A DNA stretch of 64,000 bases from positions 50,097 to 114,096 of the forward strand of contig CAZNRD010000004.1 of NCBI GenBank assembly GCA_964575425.1, read 5' to 3'. The notes under the pieces were generated by a model, which was not told the DNA's origin, did no database searches, and worked only from the letters and a program-made list of their open reading frames with translations. The position numbers and the translations under genes were made by a program. Origin of the DNA: DATEAV01 sp964575425 (lineage in GTDB: Bacteria; Chloroflexota; Anaerolineae; Anaerolineales; E44-bin32). This document shows positions 1 through 8,314 of the stretch, in pieces. Each line of letters begins with the position of its first letter. Position 1 is the first letter of the stretch.

Positions 1-6
1 GCACTC

Positions 7-795
7 ATGGACCTGGGGTTGAAGGACAAGGTGGCCTTCGTGGCCGCAGCCTCGCGCGGCCTGGGCAAGGCGGCTGCGCTCGCCCTGGCGCACGAGGGCG
101 CACGGCTGGTCATCTGCTCCCGCGGTGAAACGATCCACGCCGCCGCCTCGGAGATCCAGTCTGAGACAGGCGCTCAGGTCCTGGCCCACCAGAGCGATGT
201 GACGGACGCCGCGCAGGTCCAGCGGCTCGTCGCCGCCGCCCTCGACCGCTTCGGCCAGATCGATATCCTGGTGGCCAACTCCGGCGGCCCTCCCCCGGGC
301 CCTTTCCTCTCCTGGAGCGAGGCCGATTGGATCAATGCCTTCCGCTTGACCGTCCTGAGCACGGTGCACCTCTGTGCCGCCGTCCTGCCGTCGATGGTGG
401 CGCGTGGCTCGGGCAGCATCGTCGCCAGCCAGTCCTACCTGGTCAAGCAGCCGGTTGACAACATGGTCCTATCCAATTCCCTGCGGCTGGCGGTGGCGGG
501 CCTGATGAAAACCCTGGCCAACGAATACGGCCCCAGAGGCATCCGGGTCAATGTCATCAATCCGGGCTGGACCTGGACCGAGCGGGTCCAGGCGTTGATG
601 GAAGATCGTGCCCGGCGCAGCGGCGAGACGGCCCAGGCTGAGGCAGCCAGGCTGACCGCCGCCATCCCCCTCAGGCGCATGGCTTCGGTCGAGGAGTACG
701 GGCGAGCCGTCGCCTGGCTGGCCTCGCCCGCCGCCTCCTACCTGCACGGCCACGCGCTCACCTACGACGGCGGCCTGACCCAGGTGCCGCTCTAG
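7..795 (+). CDS. SDR-family protein with atypical active site
   Basis: This is a 262-residue Rossmann-fold protein of the short-chain dehydrogenase/reductase superfamily. The nucleotide-binding glycine loop is at residues 13-20 (AASRGLG), NSGG at 91-94 replaces the usual NNAG, and GIRVN and PGW follow at 178-189. Aligning the helix that normally carries YxxxK gives Ser156 and Arg160 in place of the catalytic Tyr and Lys. This matches the known group of ketoacyl-ACP-reductase-like SDRs that lack the standard tetrad, so the label ketoacyl reductase would be unsafe. The ATG at position 7 gives full family length, so the gene looks complete although it starts at the window edge. Fold assignment is firm; the substrate is unknown. 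Confidence 0.85.
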   Translation: MDLGLKDKVAFVAAASRGLGKAAALALAHEGARLVICSRGETIHAAASEIQSETGAQVLAHQSDVTDAAQVQRLVAAALDRFGQIDILVANSGGPPPGPFLSWSEADWINAFRLTVLSTVHLCAAVLPSMVARGSGSIVASQSYLVKQPVDNMVLSNSLRLAVAGLMKTLANEYGPRGIRVNVINPGWTWTERVQALMEDRARRSGETAQAEAARLTAAIPLRRMASVEEYGRAVAWLASPAASYLHGHALTYDGGLTQVPL

Positions 796-1119
796 CCTCC
801 TGCGAAAAGAGGGGGTGCAGCTGCCCGGCCTCCGAGCGCGCGTCGGCCGGTCCCGGCCCAGGGTACAGCAAGAAGGGCGGACGAGCGTAGAGGCGCGAGG
901 CGTGACCTTCCCGAACGGGCGGCGCGAACCGACGCTCCGCCCTCGCGATTCCGACGGGTGGCACGCCGAGGGCGAGAGACCGAGGCTTGCCGCCTGGCGG
1001 AAAAAGATGGATGATGGCAGGGCGGGATCAAGCCGGCCTTAACTGTTCCACGCAGCCGGAGCTGCGTGGACAGAGAGTGGAACGTCGGTTGCCATTAGTT
1101 TGTCATCGCCAAGTTTTCC
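796..1119. other. Gene-free interval
   Basis: These 324 bases lie between the convergent SDR gene and the receiver gene. Short open frames exist but none has a ribosome site or recognisable motif. The only clear structure is the hairpin at 1048-1069. Confidence 0.5.
1048..1069 (-). terminator. Possible terminator hairpin after receiver gene
   Basis: A perfect 9-bp stem (CCACGCAGC / GCTGCGTGG) with a CGGA loop lies about 50 bases past the stop of the minus-strand receiver gene. There is no strong T-tract, so it may be a weak or Rho-assisted terminator. Confidence 0.45.
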
Positions 1120-1512
1120 CTATGCCGCCTGCTCCTTTCGTTCCGCCAATGCATGGCGTCGGACCAGAGTTCGGATGCGCGATGCCAGCAAGCTGGCATG
1201 CACGGGCTTGATCAGGTAGTCATCGGCGCCGGCATCCAGCGCTCGCGCCACGCTGCCCGGCGTGCCGAGCGCCGAAAGGATCAGGATCGGCACGTCGCTG
1301 AAGGCCCGCAGCGCCTGGCAGACCTCCCAGCCGTCGATGCCCGGCAGCATCAGGTCCAGGATCACCACATCCGGAGGCGTCTCACGGCAGGCGGCAATGC
1401 CGTCCTCTCCCGAGTAGCTGGGGCGTATCTGGATGTCCTGACCGCGCAGCATCGTGCGCAGCATGAGCGGCATGTCGGGGTCGTCGTCGATCAGCAAGAT
1501 GTCAATTGCCAT
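1120..1512 (-). CDS. Single-domain response regulator receiver
   Basis: A 130-residue protein made of one CheY-like receiver domain and no output domain. The acidic pocket is D9-D11, the phosphoacceptor is Asp53 (ILDLML), and the conserved Lys is in the YLIKP motif. The C-terminus is only a short helix. It faces away from the kinase genes that begin at 1798, so it may be the phosphate sink or diffusible partner of one of them; that pairing is inferred from proximity alone. ATG at 1512 is preceded by a CATAAT box. Confidence 0.92.
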   Translation of the reverse strand: MAIDILLIDDDPDMPLMLRTMLRGQDIQIRPSYSGEDGIAACRETPPDVVILDLMLPGIDGWEVCQALRAFSDVPILILSALGTPGSVARALDAGADDYLIKPVHASLLASRIRTLVRRHALAERKEQAA

Positions 1513-1538
1513 GCGCTTGGTTCCACTCGGTCGACCCG

Positions 1539-1544
1539 ATTATG
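1539..1544 (-). promoter_or_regulatory. Candidate -10 box of receiver gene
   Basis: CATAAT on the minus strand, about 26 bases before the ATG at 1512. No clear -35 hexamer is visible. Confidence 0.4.
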
Positions 1545-1797
1545 CTCCTCATCGCACCTTGCCCGACCTTACAGGCTGCTTGCACCTCCCCGGCCCTCTC
1601 CGCGCCGACCCACTAGTACGCAAGGGCTACCAAGGATTGCCCTTGCTCGTCGGCCTCACCCCACCTAGGGCCATCGACGGCGCTCCGCTCCCAAGCATCC
1701 ACTCCCCGTCTCTTCGCGGTCTCCGAGCTCTGCCGCCCGCTTGCCCTCCGTCCGCACTCTGGCTATCATTCGGCTTGGGCCTTCTCGGCCAGCCAAT

Positions 1798-2979
1798 ATG
1801 AAGCCGGACAAGAACTCCTCGGCCGCGCCAGCGGTCATGGTTTGCCCCCGCTGCGACGCGATCCTGGCTCAAGACGCCAGGACCTGCCCGAACTGCGGGG
1901 TGGACATGGCGTTGCTCGCCCTGCTGGCCGAGCGAGCCTACCTCGACGGCCTCCCCCAGGCGGCGCCCCTCCCAACAACCCCGGAAGCAGTCGTCCCGCG
2001 CATCGGCCAGTACCTCCTGGAGCAGGGACTGCTCCGCCAGGACCAACTCAACACCGCGCTGCGGCGTCAGGCCGAACTCGCCGCTGGCGGCGAGCGCCGG
2101 CTCCTTGGCCAGACGCTGGTCGAGATGGGCCTGATCGACCGGGAAACGCTCGACCGCGCGGTGACCCGCCAGATCATCGAGCTGCACGCCGCCTTGCAGG
2201 AGGCCAACCGCACGCTCGAGCAGCGAGTCCTCGAGCGCACCATCGAGCTTCGCCGCGCCCTGGAGCGCATGTCGGAACTCAATCAGCTCAAGGCCAACCT
2301 GATCTCCAACGTATCCCATGAACTGCGCACCCCCCTGGCGCACATCAAGGGGTATGTCGAGCTTGTCGCCGAAGGCAAGCTCGGGGCACTGTCGCCCGAA
2401 CAGGAGAAGGCCTTGGGCGTCGTCCGCCGCGCCAGCGACAGGCTGGAGCGACTGATCGAGGACCTCATCGACTACTCCAGCGCCTCACGCGAGGGGCTGC
2501 GCCTCCAGCAGGAGCCCATCGACGTCCTCACCCTTGCCCAGCGCGCCCTGGAACGCACGCGCGAAAAGGCGGCCAAGGCCGGCGTGGCCCTCGAGACCGA
2601 CCTGCCCCCGGGCCTGCCCCTCATCCAGGCGGACGCCGAGCGAATAGTGTGGGTGCTCCATCAACTGGTCGACAATGGCATCAAGTTCACGCCTTCGGGT
2701 GGGCACGTGCGCCTGACCGCCAGGCACGTTGACGATCACGTCGTGCTGGCCGTCGAGGACACGGGCATCGGCATTCCAAGGAACCGGTTCGAGGAAATCT
2801 TCGAGCCATTCCATCAGCTGGACGGATCGACGACGCGGCGCTACGGCGGCACCGGGCTGGGTCTGGCCCTGGTCAAGCTGATCCTCGACGCGCATAGCGC
2901 GGCGATCGAGGTCGAAAGCGAGGAAGGCACGGGCACGACCCTTCGCTTCTCCTTGCCCGCCGTGCGAGGTGCAGGATGA
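1798..2979 (+). CDS. Histidine kinase with zinc-ribbon and MshEN-like N-terminus
   Basis: A 393-residue soluble kinase. Residues 16-33 form a CxxC...CxxC zinc-ribbon (C16, C19, C30, C33). Residues 68-91 and 102-125 are two copies of a motif with the pattern (R/L)xGxxLxxxGLxxxxxLxxAxxxQ, closely resembling the MshEN/PilB N-terminal motif known to bind cyclic di-GMP. A coiled coil follows (about 130-170), then HisKA with the phospho-His at 174 (SHELRTPL) and a HATPase domain (N box with DNGIKF, DTGIGI, GGTGLGL). There are no membrane segments. ATG 1798 is chosen over an upstream TTG at 1741 because it begins just before the zinc ribbon. The gene overlaps the next kinase by ATGA. Cyclic di-GMP sensing is an inference. 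Confidence 0.88.
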   Translation: MKPDKNSSAAPAVMVCPRCDAILAQDARTCPNCGVDMALLALLAERAYLDGLPQAAPLPTTPEAVVPRIGQYLLEQGLLRQDQLNTALRRQAELAAGGERRLLGQTLVEMGLIDRETLDRAVTRQIIELHAALQEANRTLEQRVLERTIELRRALERMSELNQLKANLISNVSHELRTPLAHIKGYVELVAEGKLGALSPEQEKALGVVRRASDRLERLIEDLIDYSSASREGLRLQQEPIDVLTLAQRALERTREKAAKAGVALETDLPPGLPLIQADAERIVWVLHQLVDNGIKFTPSGGHVRLTARHVDDHVVLAVEDTGIGIPRNRFEEIFEPFHQLDGSTTRRYGGTGLGLALVKLILDAHSAAIEVESEEGTGTTLRFSLPAVRGAG

Positions 2980-4208
2980 CGGCCCCGCTCATCCCCCCGG
3001 CTCCGCTCACCCACGGGACCGAACTCAACGCCGTCTATGCCATCGCCCGCATCGTCGCTGAGACTTTCGACACCGAAGCCGGGCTGGATGCCGTGCTCCG
3101 TCTGGCGCGCACGATCTTCATCTTCGACACCGCCGCGCTCTTTCTGGAGAACCAGGAACACAAGACGCTGGAACCGGTGTATGCGCGAGCGCTGGGCCGA
3201 GGCCGTACCCACGAGGCGGATGTGCCCTGGGGCGAGCCAGCCGCGGAAGAGGCCTTCCGCACCGGGGAGACCGTCCTGCGTCACGAAGACCTGGGGCCGG
3301 CCGTTCCCGGTCGCGAACGGCGCCGCGACTACCTGGGGCTGCCGATGATGGTGGGCGGGCGATGCGTCGGAGGCCTGGTCTTCGGCCGCTTCGGCGGCCC
3401 CGCCTATCCCCCGGAGCACATCCGCCTGGCGGAGTTCGTCGCCTGGCATGTCGGGCAGCTGCTGGAGAACCGCCGCCTGGCCAGCCGCATCGCCTCCCTC
3501 GAAGCGCAGCGCGAGCTGATGCGCATGCAGGACGAGTTCATCTCGACCATCTCCCATGAGCTGCGCACACCGCTGGGCTTCATCAAGGGCTATGTCACCA
3601 CCCTGCTGCGGCCCGACATCAACTGGGACGAAACGACGCGGCAGGAGTTCCTGCACATCATCGACGACGAGGCAGATCGCCTGCGCGAACTGATTGACAA
3701 CCTGCTCGATTCGTCCCGCCTGGAAAGCGGCACGCTGAGCATGAGCTGCGCTCCGAGCCGCCTGGGCAGTGTGATCCGCGATGCCGTCCAGCGTCGCAAG
3801 GCGATGACCCCGGAGATGGACATCCGCCTGGTCGTGCCGGATGACCTCCCGGTGGTGATGATCGATACCACCCGCGTCGCTCAGGTGCTGGACAATCTGA
3901 TGTCGAATGCAGCCAAGTATGCAGCCGGGGCGCCAGTGACCATACGCGCCCGGTCGGGCGGCCGCACCGTCGAGGTCGAGGTGCAGGACGAGGGACCAGG
4001 CATTGCCGCCGAACACCTGCCGCACCTTTTCGAACGCTTCTACCGCGTGCCCGCCTCGGGCAGCTCAGTGCGCGGCACGGGTCTGGGCCTTCACATCTGC
4101 CGTAAGATCATCGAAGCCCACGGCGAGCATATCTCTGTGAGCAGCACGCCCGGCCTGGGGACGACCTTCCGGTTCACGCTGCCCGTGGCTTCCCCGGGCT
4201 CAGCATAG
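2976..4208 (+). CDS. GAF-domain histidine kinase
   Basis: A 410-residue cytoplasmic sensor kinase. A GAF-like sensory domain occupies about residues 15-165, a short coiled linker follows, then HisKA with phospho-His194 (SHELRTPL) and a HATPase domain with the N box (NLMSNAAKY), DEGPGI and GTGLGLHI. The start ATG overlaps the previous kinase stop (ATGA), so the two kinases are probably translated together. An OmpR-type regulator follows 19 bases downstream and is the likely partner. The GAF ligand cannot be read from sequence. Confidence 0.93.
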   Translation: MTAPLIPPAPLTHGTELNAVYAIARIVAETFDTEAGLDAVLRLARTIFIFDTAALFLENQEHKTLEPVYARALGRGRTHEADVPWGEPAAEEAFRTGETVLRHEDLGPAVPGRERRRDYLGLPMMVGGRCVGGLVFGRFGGPAYPPEHIRLAEFVAWHVGQLLENRRLASRIASLEAQRELMRMQDEFISTISHELRTPLGFIKGYVTTLLRPDINWDETTRQEFLHIIDDEADRLRELIDNLLDSSRLESGTLSMSCAPSRLGSVIRDAVQRRKAMTPEMDIRLVVPDDLPVVMIDTTRVAQVLDNLMSNAAKYAAGAPVTIRARSGGRTVEVEVQDEGPGIAAEHLPHLFERFYRVPASGSSVRGTGLGLHICRKIIEAHGEHISVSSTPGLGTTFRFTLPVASPGSA

Positions 4209-4227
4209 CCCCCAAGAGGAGGTGCGC

Positions 4228-4929
4228 ATGACGGAGGGCAAAGTGATCTTGCTGGTGGACGACGAGCCGCGCTACCTGCGGCTGCTCGAGGTGAACTTGC
4301 TGCCGGAAGGCTATGCCCTCCGCACCGCCAGCAACGGACAGGAGGCCGTCGAAGCGGTGGCTGCCTCGGCGCCGGACCTGATCCTTCTGGACGTCATGAT
4401 GCCGGTGATGGATGGCTTCACCGCTTGCGAGCGCATCCGTGAGTTCTCCACCGTTCCCATCGTCTTTCTCACCGCCAAGGGTGAGGAGCGCGACCGGGTG
4501 CGCGGGCTTGACCTCGGCGGCGACGACTACATCGTCAAGCCCTTCTCCGCTCAGGAGCTGCTGGCTCGCGTGCGCGCCGTCCTGCGCCGCGCCGAGCGCC
4601 AGGCGGACGGGGCGTTCCATCAGCCGGTCTTCCGCCATCATGAGCTCGAAATCAACCTGCCGCGCGCCCAGGTGACCTGCGCCGGAATCGAGGTCTGGCT
4701 CACGGCCACCGAATACCGGCTGCTGCAGGCGTTGGCGGCATCGCTCGGCAAGGTGATGACGGCCGAGGAATTGTTGACCTCGGTGTGGGGCCCCGAGTAC
4801 CGCGAGGACAAGGAGATCCTCTGGGTGTGTCTGAGCCGCCTGCGGCAGAAGATCGAGCCAGACCCTCGCAACCCCATCCACATCATCACCAAGCAGGGTC
4901 TTGGGTATCTGATGCCTCCCGTCGAATGA
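4228..4929 (+). CDS. OmpR/PhoB-family response regulator
   Basis: A 233-residue DNA-binding regulator. The receiver domain has D11-D12, phosphoacceptor Asp55 (LLDVMMP) and the Lys of IVKPF. The C-terminal half is a winged helix of the Trans_reg_C type with the characteristic ending (LSRLRQKI, then GLGYLM). ATG 4228 is preferred to GTG 4222 because AGAGGAGG lies 5 bases before it. It sits in an operon with two kinases upstream and a CpaE-like receiver protein 22 bases downstream. Confidence 0.95.
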   Translation: MTEGKVILLVDDEPRYLRLLEVNLLPEGYALRTASNGQEAVEAVAASAPDLILLDVMMPVMDGFTACERIREFSTVPIVFLTAKGEERDRVRGLDLGGDDYIVKPFSAQELLARVRAVLRRAERQADGAFHQPVFRHHELEINLPRAQVTCAGIEVWLTATEYRLLQALAASLGKVMTAEELLTSVWGPEYREDKEILWVCLSRLRQKIEPDPRNPIHIITKQGLGYLMPPVE

Positions 4930-4951
4930 GCCGGCGCGCGCGGAGGTAGCC

Positions 4952-6112
4952 ATGTCCCCCGCAAATGTGCTCCTCATCGACCCCAGCCCCAGGACGGCGG
5001 CGAGCATCCAGGCATCGCTGCAGGCCGCGGGCTATTCTGTCGTGCGGGCCCCGACCGGGAAGCAAGGACTCATCATCGCCTGGCGCGACCTCCCGAATGC
5101 CATCATCCTCGACCTCGACTTGCCCGACATCGATTCGCTCGAAGTCATCCGCAAGCTGCGCCGGGACCATCGGACGGCAGAACGGCCGATTCTCGGGATG
5201 ATCCTGCCGGATCAGCCGCAGCGGCGCGCCGAGGCGGTGCAGGCTGGCATGAATGGCTGCGTCCTCAAGCAGGCCGATGCCGCGGAACACCTGCTGCTTC
5301 TCCTCCGGGGAGAGCGGCCGGCCACCGGCCCCCTCCTCCGTCCCAGCACCCGCCCCCTCGGAGGGGCGCGCATCGCCATCCTCAGCCCCGGCGCCGCCAT
5401 CGGGACGACAACCTTCTGCCTCAACCTGGCCAGCGACCTCGCGATCCACGCGCCGGAACGCGGCTCCGTGGCGGTGGAACTCATGCCGCCCCCAGGCTCG
5501 TTCTCCAGCATCCTGGGGATGAGGACCGAGAGTCACCTCCTGCAACTGGCGCGGCTGAAGGACGCGCAGCTCACACCGGCTACACTGCGCGACCTCGTCC
5601 CCTACTCCAAGACCTGGGGATTCCACTGGATCCCCGCCGCACCGCAGCCCGTCGACACCAGCTCTCTCGCTGCGGACTGGTCGGCGCGCTTGCTCCAAGC
5701 ACTCGAGCGGACCTTTGCGCTCGTGCTCCTCGACATCGAACGGAATCTCTCGAGCGCCAACCTTTCCGCTGCCCGTCAGGCGCGACTGATCATCGTTCTG
5801 TTTGCGCCAGATGCAGAGTCTGTGGACAAGTGCCAGGCCCTGATGCGCTTTCTGCAGCTGGAGGACATACCGGCCGAGCGCCTGCTTCTGGTGTCGAATG
5901 CTGTCAGCACCCAACCGGCCCTGGCGGCGGAGGCCATCGAACACGCCCTGGGCCGAGCGCCCGACGCGGACCTGCCAGGCGCCGGCAGCCATCTGCGTGA
6001 TAGCAATCAGGAGCATCTCCCTTTCACGCGTCGCCATCCGGAGGCTGCCTGGACGCAGGCCGTCCAGGCTTTCAGCCGTCGCCTGCTACAGCGCCTGCGG
6101 GGGCCACACTGA
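4952..6112 (+). CDS. Receiver domain fused to CpaE/MinD-like domain with degenerate P-loop
   Basis: A 386-residue protein. Residues 1-125 are a receiver domain with candidate acceptor Asp54 (IILDLDLPD) and a conserved Lys (VLKQ), though the acidic pair is reduced to a single Asp10. Residues 135-375 resemble CpaE/MinD-superfamily ATPases, but the deviant Walker A is SPGAAIGTTT and lacks both lysines of KGGxGKT, so ATP binding is doubtful. CpaE proteins localise pilus assembly machinery. Here the gene sits in a kinase operon with no pilus genes in view, so a signalling or scaffold role is a guess. GGAGG precedes the ATG. Confidence 0.8.
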   Translation: MSPANVLLIDPSPRTAASIQASLQAAGYSVVRAPTGKQGLIIAWRDLPNAIILDLDLPDIDSLEVIRKLRRDHRTAERPILGMILPDQPQRRAEAVQAGMNGCVLKQADAAEHLLLLLRGERPATGPLLRPSTRPLGGARIAILSPGAAIGTTTFCLNLASDLAIHAPERGSVAVELMPPPGSFSSILGMRTESHLLQLARLKDAQLTPATLRDLVPYSKTWGFHWIPAAPQPVDTSSLAADWSARLLQALERTFALVLLDIERNLSSANLSAARQARLIIVLFAPDAESVDKCQALMRFLQLEDIPAERLLLVSNAVSTQPALAAEAIEHALGRAPDADLPGAGSHLRDSNQEHLPFTRRHPEAAWTQAVQAFSRRLLQRLRGPH

Positions 6113-6119
6113 CATCTGC

Positions 6120-6125
6120 TATAAT
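6120..6125 (+). promoter_or_regulatory. -10 box of the HTH-TPR-GNAT-V4R operon
   Basis: A perfect TATAAT begins 7 bases after the end of the CpaE-like gene and 37 bases before the next ATG (6163). A GAGGAGCC Shine-Dalgarno-like stretch lies near that ATG. No TTGACA-like -35 is visible at the usual distance. Confidence 0.6.
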
Positions 6126-6162
6126 CCCGGCGGGCGTCCGAACCGTCACGAGGAGCCGGCTC

Positions 6163-6831
6163 ATGACCGACGAACAGGCCCTGACGCTCCGTGCTAAGAT
6201 GCTGGGGGCAACGCTGCGAATGGCCCGCCTCTCCGCGGGGAGGAGTCTGCGCGAGTCCGCCGCCTTCCTCGGCATCTCTCCCAGCACGCTCACGTCCTAC
6301 GAGACCGGACGCAAGTCCATCTCCCTCCCGGAGCTCGAGCTGCTGGCCTTCCATCTCGACGTTCCGCTGCGACGCTTCTGGCCCCAGGCATCCGGCACAG
6401 CCGAAGCTCCGACCGTCAATCCGGCGGTGTTGCTTCCCCTGCGCCATCGAATGATCGCGGCCCTCCTCCGGTCGCACCGCCTCGAAGCAGGCCTCTCCAT
6501 CAAGCAGCTGGCAGAGGCAGCTCGGCTGCGCCCTGGACGCCTCTCGGCCTACGAGCAGGGGGAGCGGCCCGTCCCGCTGCCGCATCTTGAGGCGCTTGCC
6601 GCTGCCCTGGGTCAGCCGATCGAGGGATACGTCGACAGGCAGGGGCCGGTGGGAGAGTGGGATTCCTCGCTACGGGCGCTGGAGTCCCTGCACCAGCTGC
6701 CTCCGGACCTGCGGGAGTTCTTCGTCGATCCAGCCAATCGGACCCACCTGCGTCTGGCCAAACAGCTGAGCGAGCTGTCGGTCGACAAGCTGCGCCTTGT
6801 GGCCCAGGGTTTGCTCGATATCACCCTGTGA
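6163..6831 (+). CDS. Double helix-turn-helix (XRE-type) regulator
   Basis: A 222-residue protein with two XRE/Cro-type helix-turn-helix domains in tandem, at about residues 14-70 and 95-150. Each has the typical pattern of a first helix, a turn (LGISPSTLTSYETGRKS; LRPGRLSAYEQGERP) and an acidic third helix. The C-terminal 70 residues are helical with no recognised fold. Tandem HTH copies imply binding to a long or two-part operator, perhaps including the promoter at 6120. It is first in an operon in which every junction overlaps. No metabolite-binding domain is seen. Confidence 0.88.
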   Translation: MTDEQALTLRAKMLGATLRMARLSAGRSLRESAAFLGISPSTLTSYETGRKSISLPELELLAFHLDVPLRRFWPQASGTAEAPTVNPAVLLPLRHRMIAALLRSHRLEAGLSIKQLAEAARLRPGRLSAYEQGERPVPLPHLEALAAALGQPIEGYVDRQGPVGEWDSSLRALESLHQLPPDLREFFVDPANRTHLRLAKQLSELSVDKLRLVAQGLLDITL

Positions 6832-7364
6832 GTGAGACGTCACCTCGCGGTGAAATGTTGGAATCCCAGGCGCTGAAAGCCTTCCAGGCCGGCCGACACG
6901 AAGAGGCCGCTGCCGGCTTTGAGGCTGCCAGGCGGGCCTACTGCGAGAGCGGGCAGCGAGGGAAGGCTGCCAAGATGGCCAACAACCTGTCGGTGACGCT
7001 TCTGCTCGGCGGCAACGCACGACGTGCGATGGAGGCCGCCAACGGAACCCCGCAGGTCTTCCACGAGCTCGGTGATTCTCTGCACGAGGCACAGGCCTGG
7101 GGAAACCTAGCCTCGGCCCAGGAGGGATGCGGGGACCTGCAGTCGGCCGAGGCCTCCTACCACAGGGCGATCGACCTGTTCGCCTCCCTCGGCGATGACG
7201 AGAACCGCGCCATCTGTCTTCGCTCGCTGTTTCGGCTGCAGCTCAGACGGGGGCGACCCATCGAGGCGTCTCTCACCATGCAGTCCGCGCTGCAGGCCCG
7301 ACCGGGTGGGGCGCGCCTTGTGTCGCGCCTGCTTGGTTGGCTCCGGCGTGAACGACCACAATGA
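6828..7364 (+). CDS. TPR-repeat protein
   Basis: About 178 residues of helical tetratricopeptide repeats, with repeat cores such as ALKAFQAGRHEEAAAGFEAA, then AWGNLASAQEGCGDLQSAEA, then YHRAIDLFASLGD. Such proteins usually mediate protein contacts. The GTG at 6828 overlaps the stop of the HTH gene (GTGA); an ATG at 6855 is an alternative start. The downstream GNAT gene overlaps its stop by ATGA. It is probably a partner of the HTH protein, by operon position. Confidence 0.8.
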   Translation: MSETSPRGEMLESQALKAFQAGRHEEAAAGFEAARRAYCESGQRGKAAKMANNLSVTLLLGGNARRAMEAANGTPQVFHELGDSLHEAQAWGNLASAQEGCGDLQSAEASYHRAIDLFASLGDDENRAICLRSLFRLQLRRGRPIEASLTMQSALQARPGGARLVSRLLGWLRRERPQ

Positions 7365-8314
7365 TCAGCCCGCGTCCCCTTCCACCCCACACCGCGCGAC
7401 GGAGTCACGACGATTGGTCGATCCGGCCAGCTACCGATGGCGACCGCCCTTCGACCATGGCCTTGCTGGAAGGCGCAGCCTGGCGGCATCAGCACCTCGA
7501 CTGGTTCGAGCCGCTGGAGCTGCTGGGGCAGCGGTTCTTCCTGCTGGCACTGGATATCAATGAACTTGTCGGATGCCTGGCCTGCACGCCGGAATGTCCC
7601 CGGGTTGCGTGGGTTAGGTTGTTCGCCTCCGCTGGGGGCCGCCCGTTGCATCGGGTCTGGGATCGACTCTGGTCGAGCACGGAGGCGGCGGTGATGCTGT
7701 GTGGAGTGTCGGTCGTCGCCGTTCTGCCAACCGCCGATTGGCTTCCGTCGCTCCTTGATCGCAGCCGCTTCGAGCACCTTCACGATGTCGTTTTGCTGGA
7801 ATGGCCCGGGCGGGTGCAGCCGCCTGCTGCCGCTCCGGCCGTCGGCAGCCTGCGCCCGATGCAGCCATCCGATCTGGCGGACGTGACCCAGGCAGACGCG
7901 CGCGCATTCGCTCCACTCTGGCAGCTCAGCCGCCCCTCGCTGGAGGCGGCCGTCGCACAGGCAGCGGCGGCGAGCGTCATCGAGGTTGAGGGTCGGGCGG
8001 TTGGCTACCAGATCAGCACGGCATCCGCGCTCGGCGCTCACCTCGCCAGGTTGGCAGTCGATCCCGTCTATCAAGGTCGCGGCCTGGGCTCAGCACTGGT
8101 GGCCGACGCGCTCCGGTCGCTCGTCCGACTTGGCTACAGCCGGGTCACCGTGAATACGCAGTCCGACAACGGGCCTTCCATCAAGTTGTATGCGCGTCTC
8201 GGATTCCGGCAGACAGGCCAGGCATATCCGGTGTACCGGAAGGCCCTGTCACCCGTGCCAACCGCTGCCGAAGCCGGGCCTTTGGATCCATGGGGGCGAG
8301 TGCGTGGGTCGTGA
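7361..8314 (+). CDS. GNAT-family N-acetyltransferase, probably two-domain
   Basis: A 317-residue protein. The C-terminal half (about 155-290) is a clear GNAT domain: a beta strand ending RLAVDPVYQ, the acetyl-CoA pyrophosphate loop GRGLGSAL, and NGPSIKLYARLGF at motif B. The N-terminal half has a weaker GNAT-like pattern (IRPATDGDRPSTMALL start) and may be a degenerate copy. The start overlaps the TPR gene by ATGA and the end overlaps the next gene by 11 bases. The acceptor could be a small molecule or a protein; nothing in the sequence decides it. Confidence 0.85.
   Translation: MISPRPLPPHTARRSHDDWSIRPATDGDRPSTMALLEGAAWRHQHLDWFEPLELLGQRFFLLALDINELVGCLACTPECPRVAWVRLFASAGGRPLHRVWDRLWSSTEAAVMLCGVSVVAVLPTADWLPSLLDRSRFEHLHDVVLLEWPGRVQPPAAAPAVGSLRPMQPSDLADVTQADARAFAPLWQLSRPSLEAAVAQAAAASVIEVEGRAVGYQISTASALGAHLARLAVDPVYQGRGLGSALVADALRSLVRLGYSRVTVNTQSDNGPSIKLYARLGFRQTGQAYPVYRKALSPVPTAAEAGPLDPWGRVRGS

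Noticed and set aside
2841..4025. Long minus-strand frame opposite the two kinases
   Set aside because: His/Gln/Arg-rich composition of an antisense frame; the plus strand has clear kinase motifs.
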